DNA of 36,203 nt from an uncultured Paludibacter sp. (GTDB lineage Bacteria > Bacteroidota > Bacteroidia > Bacteroidales > Paludibacteraceae). This document shows, piece by piece, positions 26,113 to 33,181 of the stretch (positions within the stretch are counted from its first letter, which is position 1; each line of letters opens with the position of its first letter). The DNA lies in NCBI GenBank assembly GCA_937927845.1, contig CALFXE010000201.1:1-36203 (forward strand). The letters run 5' to 3'. Made by a program: the position numbers and the translations under genes. The notes under the pieces were generated by a model, which was not told the DNA's origin, made no database searches, and saw only the letters and a list, made by a program, of their open reading frames with translations.

Positions 26113-28598
26113 GTCATTTGTTTGTAAGTTTTTCTATATCCTTTGAAGAAGGCTTTTGCCTCATGATTTTTTCCGAGCTTCTTATAAGATTTTACGCATA
26201 TATCAAAGATTTCTTCATCTATTGGATCGTGAGCGAAAAACAAAGATGAAAATTTAATAATATCATGATATTTCTTTTCCTTATATAAAGTAACTATATA
26301 CTCTTTAAGCAGTTTACTGATTTTCTCTTCTTCACTTGATTTATAAGGATCGATTCCCGACTCCTGCACATTTGAAAGGAACGTGCCATTGCCTAAAACC
26401 TCATAAAGCTTATTCATATTATCATGAATTACATCTTGGTTTGGTGATTCTTTTATCTTAGTCAAAATGTTGTTATATGCAATATAATCGCAATAGAATG
26501 GCTTATCAAAGACAAACCTCCATTGATGATTTTGATGTAAAAGCGTAATTCCTTCAATATCTTCCAAAATATTTCTCAGTCTATTTATTGTAACTCCTCT
26601 TATATTTTTCGATTCAATTACATCCTTATCAGGCCACAATGATAATGTCAAAGTTTCTGTAGTAATACCTGTTTCGTCATCTGTATTTAATAATATAAGG
26701 GAAAATAAAGTTCTGAGTTTCATTCCAAAGCGATGACTGATATCTTGTCCGTTTCTGTCATACGCTGTAAAATTACCAAAGGTATATACTGCCGAATGTT
26801 TATGTTTTTTCAGATTTATTTCTACATTATTGAGCTTATTCACGGATTTTGCAAATTCTTTTCCTACTTGTATCTTTTTCCTTTTGTTGGAATAAAAAAG
26901 AATCAAGTAAAACACAGCAATTAGAACTACCATAGCTATAGCAGCAATAACAAATAATTCATATAGCTTAGTGTTAGACTTCACACTCTCTAAAGAAGCT
27001 TTAGATATAGGCGGATTATTTAATGCAAAAACTTGTACCTTACTTTTATTTAAATCTATATTTTCTTTTATTACTAAGTAGAATTCATTAACATCATTAT
27101 TAAAAAATAAATTTACAACCGTACTCATATCTTCTGATGTGAAACGAATAGAGTCGCTCATTATCTCATAGGCTCCACTTTTCAAGTCAAAGCTATAAAG
27201 GAATCCGAAAGTTTTTGGACTATGATGAGCATAGCAGAATGCATAAAAATGAGTTTTATCATTACTTAGAATAAGGTTATTTCCGGCAATAAACTCAGCT
27301 TTTGGATGCTCGGTAATTGCCCAAAGATATTTTATGCTTTTAGTTTTCAAATTGATACTATACAAATCGTATAAATTACGTCCTCCATGCTCCTGCCTGC
27401 CTGTTTCATTTCCAAATCCACCAAACAGAAGTATTTCGTCATCCTCAATTCCATTACCTACTGCCGAATAAAATCTTGGCGTGATTTCATCTCCTTTAAA
27501 AATCTCTTTTTCCCAACTCTTGCTATACGAATTATATTTTACTATATCGTTTAAATACAAATGATTAAAGTATCCGCCAAAGAAATACAGTTCTCCATCA
27601 GAAGAGAAAAAAGGATTAGAATGTATAATTTTTTCTTTTTGAATAAGATTGATGAAGCTCTCTTTATTTTGTTTCTTTAGCGATTTATTCTGGTTAGTAT
27701 TGTCATTTTCTGTAAATACATAACAATTCTCATCGTATGGATTAAATACTGTATTATATATTTTTATGTCTCCAAATATACTTAATTCAGTTTTGTCAAG
27801 TCTATCATATCTGGGATAATAACTAAAAAGACTATCATTATCGATAAAGATAATCCGGTTAAGTTTTTCATCATATGTAATTGAAGTCGAATTATTTATG
27901 GTTAAGGTAGATTTTCTCTGCCAGAAAAAGTGATTATTAATTACCCAATTAGGATTTTTTACAGAGGCTTTATATTTTTCGTTTTTGTCTTTAGCAATTT
28001 CACCTTCTGATTCGTTAAGAGGAAAATAAAAAGATTTTGTACCTGATGATATTCTTAAATTCTTGATAATCATTTGCGGCACATCTAAATTCAGACCGTA
28101 TAATCCAAATGCAAATTGAAGTTCTGAAGGGTTTTCTAAGCCAACCGACTCGCATACATACTTATTATTTGATAATTGAATATCGACTTTATCTTCAATT
28201 AAATTAAAATTAAATTGGATTGGTATAACAGTTTTTTTCTCTATATCATCTTTAGATATTGGAATCTTAACGGATTGATGTGTTATTGGACTATGAAAGT
28301 CGAGATACATATTATCCACACCATAGAAATTAACAAAAACAAATTCAACTTCTTGTCTTTTGTTATTTATAATTCTGAAAACATGACCAAAATGGTCTTG
28401 ATCCCAAATAGACAAATCAAAACTTAAATTAAAAGAATCTTTAAATTGTTGATTTTTATTTGCGAATACAACCAAAGACGTTCTCTCATCTACTTTCTCC
28501 TGACTCGAAGTAAATAAAAGTCCACCCGGTAATTCTCCTGCAAATGAATAAATTGCAGCAATAACACAGATTATAAATATACTGTATCTATTATTCAT
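26088..28598 (-). CDS. Transmembrane sensor-regulator: LamG-like + Kelch periplasmic part, TM helix, cytoplasmic SARP/OmpR-like winged helix
   Basis: The 836-residue product has a signal peptide or first TM at 1-20. A LamG/ConA-like sandwich covers about 25-210 and a Kelch-type propeller about 230-540 (ELYFFGGYFNHLYLNDIVKYN; EILLFGGFGNE...LYDLYSINLKT). A strong TM helix lies at about 545-567 (FVIAAIAMVVLIAVFYLILF), followed by a basic stop-transfer (SNKRKK). Residues about 605-698 resemble the SARP/OmpR winged helix (FGNFTAYDRNGQDI, LRTLFSLILL, ETLTLSLWPD, NIRGVTINRLRNIL). Residues about 700-836 are a helical BTAD-like tail. No kinase, receiver or AraC domain is seen. The ATG is 3 nt after the stop of the DUF4965 gene upstream, so they are co-expressed. 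It is the likely PUL regulator (inference from position). Confidence 0.82.
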   Translation of the reverse strand: MNNRYSIFIICVIAAIYSFAGELPGGLLFTSSQEKVDERTSLVVFANKNQQFKDSFNLSFDLSIWDQDHFGHVFRIINNKRQEVEFVFVNFYGVDNMYLDFHSPITHQSVKIPISKDDIEKKTVIPIQFNFNLIEDKVDIQLSNNKYVCESVGLENPSELQFAFGLYGLNLDVPQMIIKNLRISSGTKSFYFPLNESEGEIAKDKNEKYKASVKNPNWVINNHFFWQRKSTLTINNSTSITYDEKLNRIIFIDNDSLFSYYPRYDRLDKTELSIFGDIKIYNTVFNPYDENCYVFTENDNTNQNKSLKKQNKESFINLIQKEKIIHSNPFFSSDGELYFFGGYFNHLYLNDIVKYNSYSKSWEKEIFKGDEITPRFYSAVGNGIEDDEILLFGGFGNETGRQEHGGRNLYDLYSINLKTKSIKYLWAITEHPKAEFIAGNNLILSNDKTHFYAFCYAHHSPKTFGFLYSFDLKSGAYEIMSDSIRFTSEDMSTVVNLFFNNDVNEFYLVIKENIDLNKSKVQVFALNNPPISKASLESVKSNTKLYELFVIAAIAMVVLIAVFYLILFYSNKRKKIQVGKEFAKSVNKLNNVEINLKKHKHSAVYTFGNFTAYDRNGQDISHRFGMKLRTLFSLILLNTDDETGITTETLTLSLWPDKDVIESKNIRGVTINRLRNILEDIEGITLLHQNHQWRFVFDKPFYCDYIAYNNILTKIKESPNQDVIHDNMNKLYEVLGNGTFLSNVQESGIDPYKSSEEEKISKLLKEYIVTLYKEKKYHDIIKFSSLFFAHDPIDEEIFDICVKSYKKLGKNHEAKAFFKGYRKTYKQMTGEDLEND

Positions 28599-28601
28599 GC
28601 T

Positions 28602-31097
28602 TTAATTTGGTTTTGCAATCAACTTATCTTCCATCATTTTAATAAAATAGCCGCCTAATACCGATCTTGCCCTGAAAGCTACATGCTCCGGTCTGTCTGT
28701 CCAATACCAGTCGGACATAGGGATGCGATCTGTAGTTTCATTAACAAATCTGTAAAGCGGACCGATTAATTTTTGAAAATCATTTGTGCTTCTTGAAAGT
28801 GTGGCTGACCATACAATCCAATCGGCTTTAGTATATTGATGCCTACTATCGAGTGGCAATCCGTATTCATTCTGTTTTGTCAGATAATAAGCTATTTCCT
28901 TCTCCGGAACGTCATGTGGAAATGCATTTATTCTCATTATTTTATCCCACACTAAATTATATTTCTGACTCCATGTGTTTGGTTGATCAAAAGCAAATCT
29001 GTAATGATCACCATCATCTGCTCTTTTCACCCAGTCTAAAGCCATATTGCGTGCTAATGCTGAATATTTACGTGCTATTTCATTGTGCCCAAGCATATCT
29101 GCCAAACGTCCATAACATGCAATACCGAGTATAGCTTTAATTGACAAATTAGCATTGTGTGCAGAATGCCCGGCAAACACATCGGTATTACCCTGATATT
29201 CCGGGTCAAATCCTTTTTCCACTAAGAAGTCTGCCCAGGAAGATAAAGCTGTCCAATGTTTTTCTGCATATTTTGCATTGCCTTCCATTGTTGCAATTGC
29301 AGCAGTTAAAATCAACATATTACCTGATTCTTCTACCGGCATAAACAAGTTGTTGACCTGTCCGTTGGCAATTGGATATATACCAACATCATGTGGCGCA
29401 AAAGGATATTGCCACTTTCCGCTTTCTACATAATAAAATATAGGATTTAACATTCCCTTTAATAAATCGACATTATAAAGTAGAAATAATGGTGCAGACG
29501 GATATGATACGTCTACTGTAGCAATAGAACCACTACTGTAATTTTCTTTGGAAAGAAATAACAAATCTCCATTAGGAGCTTCCAATAATTTATGTGCAGA
29601 CACTGACTGCCTATAGGCTAATGCACATAATTCTGCATATTCAGTTCCACCGCATCTTTTAGCCTCTTCCATTAATCCATTATCAAACTTGTTACAATCG
29701 TTTTTAATATTTGTATAATTTGACTGGGCTAATGAAAACATATCAAAAATATCTTTATCTCTATTTCTATTCCAATATGGTCGTAAATTAATTCCAAAAT
29801 ACTGTACAGAAAAGATATCATCATACCCCAGCATAAAATATCCTGTGACTTCTTGCTTTACCTTTCCGATTTTTTTTGCAAATGCTAATCTATTTTGTTC
29901 TGTTTTAATTTCATTAGAATTTTTAAATGTTTTAAAATTACCATAATCATAAAATTGTTTCCTTAAATCATAACTGTATCCTATCCCGGCATCAGTATTC
30001 TTAGTCTCCGAACACAAATAAAAATATCCCCAATCGATTCGAACATCATCTCCATGTTTACCAAGCACTTTTTGTGATGTGCTGCCTGATTTTAGAAATA
30101 ATTGATTATTCTTCCTTACAATTTTATTTTCACTCAATTGATTACGTGTATTTAAAGCCCAGACCGGTGATGCCTCAAGATATATCTGAACATCATGTGT
30201 CTGTTGGTCGTTCGATGTTAGTTCATAAGAAATATAATTTATCGGTCTTGAAAGCAAGTCTAAATTATCCATAAGTAATGGTGCAGTAAATGTGAGTTTT
30301 AAATCTACTTCTCCACATGTAAATTCATAAATAGTCTGGGTTGGAAGTACAGTTACAGACTTTTGTACTGCTGTTTGTGTAAGACATGTTTGAACAGGTT
30401 CTTCTATACTCACACCAAAATCAAGGTAGGCATCACCCCCTCTATTATGACAATAAGCTGTTATTACATTATTACCTTTTTTCAGAGATCTATGAGCTTC
30501 ATCGTTAATCTCTTTAAAAATATTGTCTTGACACTTGTCATATACTCGTACTACTTCAATACCATTTACATATATCTCCACATCATCATCATGAGAGAAC
30601 TCAATAAAGACCTTCTTGTCAAGCACATCTTCATCTAAAACAAATTCTTTTCTCACCCATAAATGTGAACTTTCCCACACAGTATTAATCAAACTTTGGA
30701 AACGTCTACCAAACGGAGCATTCCCTGCAGTCCAATTATGATCATCAAATCCTATGTCTTTCCAATTACCTTCAGGTTGTACAAAGCTATAACGCACACT
30801 TAAAGGTTCTACTTCACCCATTCTAACAATAGGTTTTAAGTAATTACTCTCAACTCCCATAAATCTATAAACATCTCCATCGACACGCAAAGCCCCCAAC
30901 AAAGGGAATGCGTTACCTGTCCAATGTGATAGTTGTCCCTGATATAATGTATCGCCAAACAACCATGCATTGGTATATGTATCAATATTAATTAATGGGT
31001 ATGCCGGTGCTCTTAGATTACTGGTTACTCTTATCTCTTCTTTGTTGACACATGACAAAAGAAGTGCTGAAAGTAGAATAAAGAAAATCCTTTTCAT
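28602..31097 (-). CDS. DUF4964/DUF5127/DUF4965/DUF1793-type lipoprotein, paralogue of the 22239-24791 product
   Basis: The 831-residue product has a lipobox (LLSALLLSC), unlike its paralogue. DUF4964 (LRAPAYPLINIDTYTNAW, LLGALRVDGDVYRFMG) comes first. The shared galactose-binding-like sandwich is inserted at about 112-229 (FDDHNW, LWVRKEF, HDDDVEIYVNGIEVV). DUF5127 (VTVLPTQTIYEFTCGEVDLKL, LLMDNLDLLSRPI) and the helical C-terminal part follow (YRQSVSAHKLL, TVDVSYPSAPLFLLYNVDLLKG, PVEESGNML, NLSIKAILGIACYG, PNTWSQKYNLVWDK). It lies directly upstream of the regulator gene, with 3 nt between them and a promoter at about 31180. It may process or sense the same glycan as the regulator. Confidence 0.85.
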   Translation of the reverse strand: MKRIFFILLSALLLSCVNKEEIRVTSNLRAPAYPLINIDTYTNAWLFGDTLYQGQLSHWTGNAFPLLGALRVDGDVYRFMGVESNYLKPIVRMGEVEPLSVRYSFVQPEGNWKDIGFDDHNWTAGNAPFGRRFQSLINTVWESSHLWVRKEFVLDEDVLDKKVFIEFSHDDDVEIYVNGIEVVRVYDKCQDNIFKEINDEAHRSLKKGNNVITAYCHNRGGDAYLDFGVSIEEPVQTCLTQTAVQKSVTVLPTQTIYEFTCGEVDLKLTFTAPLLMDNLDLLSRPINYISYELTSNDQQTHDVQIYLEASPVWALNTRNQLSENKIVRKNNQLFLKSGSTSQKVLGKHGDDVRIDWGYFYLCSETKNTDAGIGYSYDLRKQFYDYGNFKTFKNSNEIKTEQNRLAFAKKIGKVKQEVTGYFMLGYDDIFSVQYFGINLRPYWNRNRDKDIFDMFSLAQSNYTNIKNDCNKFDNGLMEEAKRCGGTEYAELCALAYRQSVSAHKLLEAPNGDLLFLSKENYSSGSIATVDVSYPSAPLFLLYNVDLLKGMLNPIFYYVESGKWQYPFAPHDVGIYPIANGQVNNLFMPVEESGNMLILTAAIATMEGNAKYAEKHWTALSSWADFLVEKGFDPEYQGNTDVFAGHSAHNANLSIKAILGIACYGRLADMLGHNEIARKYSALARNMALDWVKRADDGDHYRFAFDQPNTWSQKYNLVWDKIMRINAFPHDVPEKEIAYYLTKQNEYGLPLDSRHQYTKADWIVWSATLSRSTNDFQKLIGPLYRFVNETTDRIPMSDWYWTDRPEHVAFRARSVLGGYFIKMMEDKLIAKPN

Positions 31098-31394
31098 TTT
31101 TGTAGTTTAATATCGTTAATTTTCCTTTTGAAATGACTAATATACATATGAATCTTTATGTCGTTTTTATTCACAAGTGCAAATATAGTAAAAAGAGTAT
31201 AAATAACATCAATTATAACCCGGAGAGCTAATTCTTTTTGTGAGATGTCGTAGATTTTTTATAGCATATAGTATAACAAAGTGATGGAGTTCTCCAACAG
31301 TATTATCATTATATTTTTACAATGATTACGAGTTTAATTCTTAAAAGGTAAAGATGATTTCATCAGTTTAGTTAGATAAATCAAGGTTTAGACA
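31098..31394. other. 297-bp intergenic region upstream of the regulator operon
   Basis: It contains the promoter of the DUF4965-regulator operon (31180-31213) and, at the right end, the repeat-family fragment 31376-31398. The middle part (31215-31370) is A/T-rich with no gene, tRNA-like fold or long repeat that I can see. Confidence 0.6.
31180..31213 (-). promoter_or_regulatory. Promoter of the DUF4965-regulator operon (TATATTTG -7)
   Basis: On the minus strand TATATTTG (31187-31180) matches the TAnnTTTG -7 consensus exactly. An ATTG sequence (31213-31210) lies 22 nt upstream as a weak -33. Transcription would start near 31173, giving a leader of about 75 nt before the ATG at 31097. Confidence 0.5.
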
Positions 31395-31398
31395 TTAT
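31376..31398 (-). repeat. Repeat-family fragment at the Rpn-like gene 3' end
   Basis: It reads ATAAATCAAGGTTTAGACATTAT, matching 32242-32264 at 22 of 23 positions in the same orientation. It overlaps the stop codon of the Rpn-like gene and lacks the 9-bp TGATT blocks of the longer copies. Confidence 0.75.
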
Positions 31399-31736
31399 AA
31401 TTTCTCCACTTCTTTTTCCGAAAGACCTGTAACCTCCGCAATAAAGTCTATTGAAGACCCTTTAGCTTTCATATTGCGGGCAATTTCTATTTTTTCTTCT
31501 TTTCTACCTTTTGTCAATCCTTCTTTTCTACCTTTGCTTAATCCTTTTTCCAACCCTCTATTCAACCCCTTCTGTTCGGCAAATGACAATGTAGCCAGAG
31601 TGTCACGATAGTTTCTGATACTTCTGTCGTAACGCATACGGTCTTCTTTGCTCAATGCTGAGATGTCGACTATTTTCTCCAACTTTTCGAAAATAGGTTT
31701 GTAAGCCTTGAATGGCATTCTGTCTAATGCTTCCAT
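31395..31736 (-). CDS. Orphan C-terminal part of an Rpn-type PD-(D/E)XK nuclease/'transposase' family protein
   Basis: The 113-residue product matches only the C-terminal region of Rpn (recombination-promoting nuclease) proteins of Bacteroidota. It has MEALDRMPFKAYKPIF, then LSKEDRMRYDRSIRNYRDTL, a glycine/lysine repeat (GLNRGLEKGLSKGRKEG) and a terminal helix with a GLSEKEVEKL signature. Full family members are about 270-320 residues, and the nuclease core is absent. An AGGAG at 31740-31744 is only 3 nt from the ATG, closer than ideal. The upstream sequence is the inverted repeat of the GxxExxY unit, so the 5' part was probably lost. It may be a pseudogene remnant or an independent short protein. 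Confidence 0.65.
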   Translation of the reverse strand: MEALDRMPFKAYKPIFEKLEKIVDISALSKEDRMRYDRSIRNYRDTLATLSFAEQKGLNRGLEKGLSKGRKEGLTKGRKEEKIEIARNMKAKGSSIDFIAEVTGLSEKEVEKL

Positions 31737-31743
31737 ATTCTCC

Positions 31744-31790
31744 TGTCTAAACGTTGATTTATATGATTTACATGATTAAGATGATTATAA
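31744..31790 (+). repeat. Left arm of the 47-bp inverted repeat flanking the GxxExxY gene
   Basis: It starts TGTCTAAAC and continues with four 9-bp blocks: TGATTTATA, TGATTTACA, TGATTAAGA, TGATTATAA. It is the reverse complement of 32214-32260 with 45 of 47 matches, including a perfect 36-bp core (31755-31790). It overlaps the 3' end of the GxxExxY gene and ends 8 bp from the Rpn-like ATG. Confidence 0.9.
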
Positions 31791-32132
31791 TGTCTGCACT
31801 GATTTATACCGTTTATTGTTCAAACGTTTGAAGTTGAGGCTACGCTCTCCAAAATTTATTAAGAGACCTACTTCTAAATTATATGCTTCCAAATAATTAG
31901 TTGCTTGTGCAAAATGTACATCTTGCAAATGTATGACAGCTTTTAACTCGACAGAAATTATATCTTCTACTAAGAAGTCAACTCTCCTCGTTCCTATATG
32001 CTGTTCTCTATAATAAATTGGCATTTCAAATTCGCGACTAAATTTAAGACCTGCTAATCGCATTTCAATCTGCAACGCTCTTTGGTATATGACTTCCTGA
32101 AACCCATTTCCCAATTGCCCATGTACTCGCAT
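31785..32132 (-). CDS. GxxExxY-family protein (PD-(D/E)XK superfamily), 5' end interrupted
   Basis: From the ATG at 32132 the product is 115 residues. It has the family signature GNGFQEVIY and a PD-(D/E)XK-like core: D52 in RRVDFLVED, then E62-x-K64 in SVELKA. The C-terminal part LEVGLLINFGERSLNFKR is typical. The family usually has about 20 more N-terminal residues (a ...IGCAMxVHxxLG start). These are encoded upstream in the same frame (HLAITSPVIGC), but an in-frame TAA at 32172-32174 separates them from the ATG at 32187-32189. The gene may be broken or may restart at 32132. The biochemical role of the family is not settled. It is enclosed by a 47-bp inverted repeat. Confidence 0.75.
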   Translation of the reverse strand: MRVHGQLGNGFQEVIYQRALQIEMRLAGLKFSREFEMPIYYREQHIGTRRVDFLVEDIISVELKAVIHLQDVHFAQATNYLEAYNLEVGLLINFGERSLNFKRLNNKRYKSVQTL

Positions 32133-32189
32133 GGCACAACCGATAACCGGAGAAGTAATTGCTAAATGTGGTTATTCAATATTTATCAT
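32133..32189 (-). pseudogene. Interrupted 5' extension of the GxxExxY gene
   Basis: Read on the minus strand from ATG 32189, the frame gives MINIE, a TAA stop (32174-32172), then PHLAITSPVIGCA running straight into the downstream Met-Arg-Val-His. The residues after the stop match the usual N-terminus of the family. A single-base change (for example AAA or CAA to TAA) explains the interruption. Confidence 0.6.
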
Positions 32190-32213
32190 AATAATCACAC
32201 CATCATATACCTT

Positions 32214-32264
32214 TTATAATCATCTTAATCATGTAAATCATATAAATCATGGTTTAGACATTAT
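32214..32264 (-). repeat. Right arm of the inverted repeat flanking the GxxExxY gene
   Basis: It holds the perfect 36-bp core (32214-32249), then TGGTTTAGACATTAT. Positions 32214-32260 are the inverted counterpart of 31744-31790. It lies about 25 bp upstream of the predicted original start of the GxxExxY gene. Beyond it, 32265-32332 shows no gene. Confidence 0.9.
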
Positions 32265-32332
32265 TATTATTATTTGTATCGCCATCACGACACGACACAA
32301 AAATACGAAATATGATTTGAATAAAAACCATT

Positions 32333-32375
32333 AAAAGGTAAATTAATCAGGTAGGATGAAAAGTTTTTACCTTTT
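32333..32375 (-). terminator. Candidate terminator of the murF-alr/usp transcript
   Basis: AAAAGGTAAA (32333-32342) pairs with TTTACCTTTT (32366-32375) over a 23-nt loop, starting 20 nt past the stop at 32396. On the minus strand the descending arm ends in TTTT. The loop is long, so support is moderate. Confidence 0.4.
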
Positions 32376-32395
32376 GCGTAAAAATACTCTTCCCC

Positions 32396-33166
32396 TCAAT
32401 CACACAACACATACAAATCGCCTCTGGGGTTCAGTAACATTAAGGGACATTCAGCTTTTTGTATTAAATGTAATTCTTTGGGACCGAAAACTATATCATC
32501 TAATCCATATTCTCTTGATGAACTAGAAATTATAAGGTTACAATTGTTGTCTGAAGCATAGCGTAAAGCGTCAAATTCTATTTTAAAGCTGTCTTTTTTA
32601 CCTTTTACTGTCTTATAATTCAGATTGAATTTATCGAGTACTGATGAGATTTTTGTGACATTATTAGCCGCTTTAGAACCATAATCTTTTGCCTGCAACA
32701 TTATTATTTCTGAATTTAAAAATCGACCGAATGCTGCTGTAAATTGTGCTTTTTCAATTTCTTCTATCAGAAAATTCACAGGTACAACAATCTTTTCAAA
32801 AGAGATATTGCTGAATTCATCTTTTATAAATAAATATGGTATTCGCAGTTCACTACAAGCTCGCAAATATTTTTTAATCGTTCTGATTTTCGAATTTGTA
32901 AGCTGAATAATTAAAAAGGACACTTCCTGAGCTTCACAAATATCTTTAATATTTACTATTTTTTCATTTACTGATAGATAGTCATGCTGAATTTCATTAT
33001 CTACTAAAAGTAATTGAAGTCGGTTTGAAATAATATCGTGTTCCTGTCCGTTTTTATCAGCTAATGTTACTATGCCGTTCTTTTTAGAAAAACTTGTTGA
33101 AAGCCGATTTGCTGCTTCAAGTATATTTAAAGAAGTATCTAAATTAGATAATATGGTAAGAATCAT
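32396..33166 (-). CDS. Universal stress protein (UspA)-like, two-domain
   Basis: The 256-residue product has two Usp-like alpha/beta halves. The N-terminal half is degenerate. The C-terminal half starts near 118 with FEKIVVPVNFLIEEIEKAQ, contains LIISSSSREYGLDDIVFGPKELHLIQKAECPLMLLNP and lacks the full G-x2-G-x9-G-S/T ATP-binding signature, having SSSREYGLDD...FGPKE instead. It lies 15 bp after the murF-alr stop and is transcribed with it. The function is unknown beyond family; it may bind a nucleotide weakly or not at all. Confidence 0.75.
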   Translation of the reverse strand: MILTILSNLDTSLNILEAANRLSTSFSKKNGIVTLADKNGQEHDIISNRLQLLLVDNEIQHDYLSVNEKIVNIKDICEAQEVSFLIIQLTNSKIRTIKKYLRACSELRIPYLFIKDEFSNISFEKIVVPVNFLIEEIEKAQFTAAFGRFLNSEIIMLQAKDYGSKAANNVTKISSVLDKFNLNYKTVKGKKDSFKIEFDALRYASDNNCNLIISSSSREYGLDDIVFGPKELHLIQKAECPLMLLNPRGDLYVLCD

Positions 33167-33181
33167 GTTGTTAAACTCAAT

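Noticed and set aside
26088..28598. Hybrid two-component system (HTCS) as the identity of the regulator
   Set aside because: No histidine kinase, HATPase, receiver or AraC-type HTH motifs are visible, and the periplasmic part has Kelch rather than Reg_prop repeats.
31755..32249. CRISPR-like reading of the repeated TGATT blocks
   Set aside because: The blocks are contiguous 9-bp degenerate units without spacers, and the long copies are inverted, not regularly spaced direct repeats. No cas genes are present.
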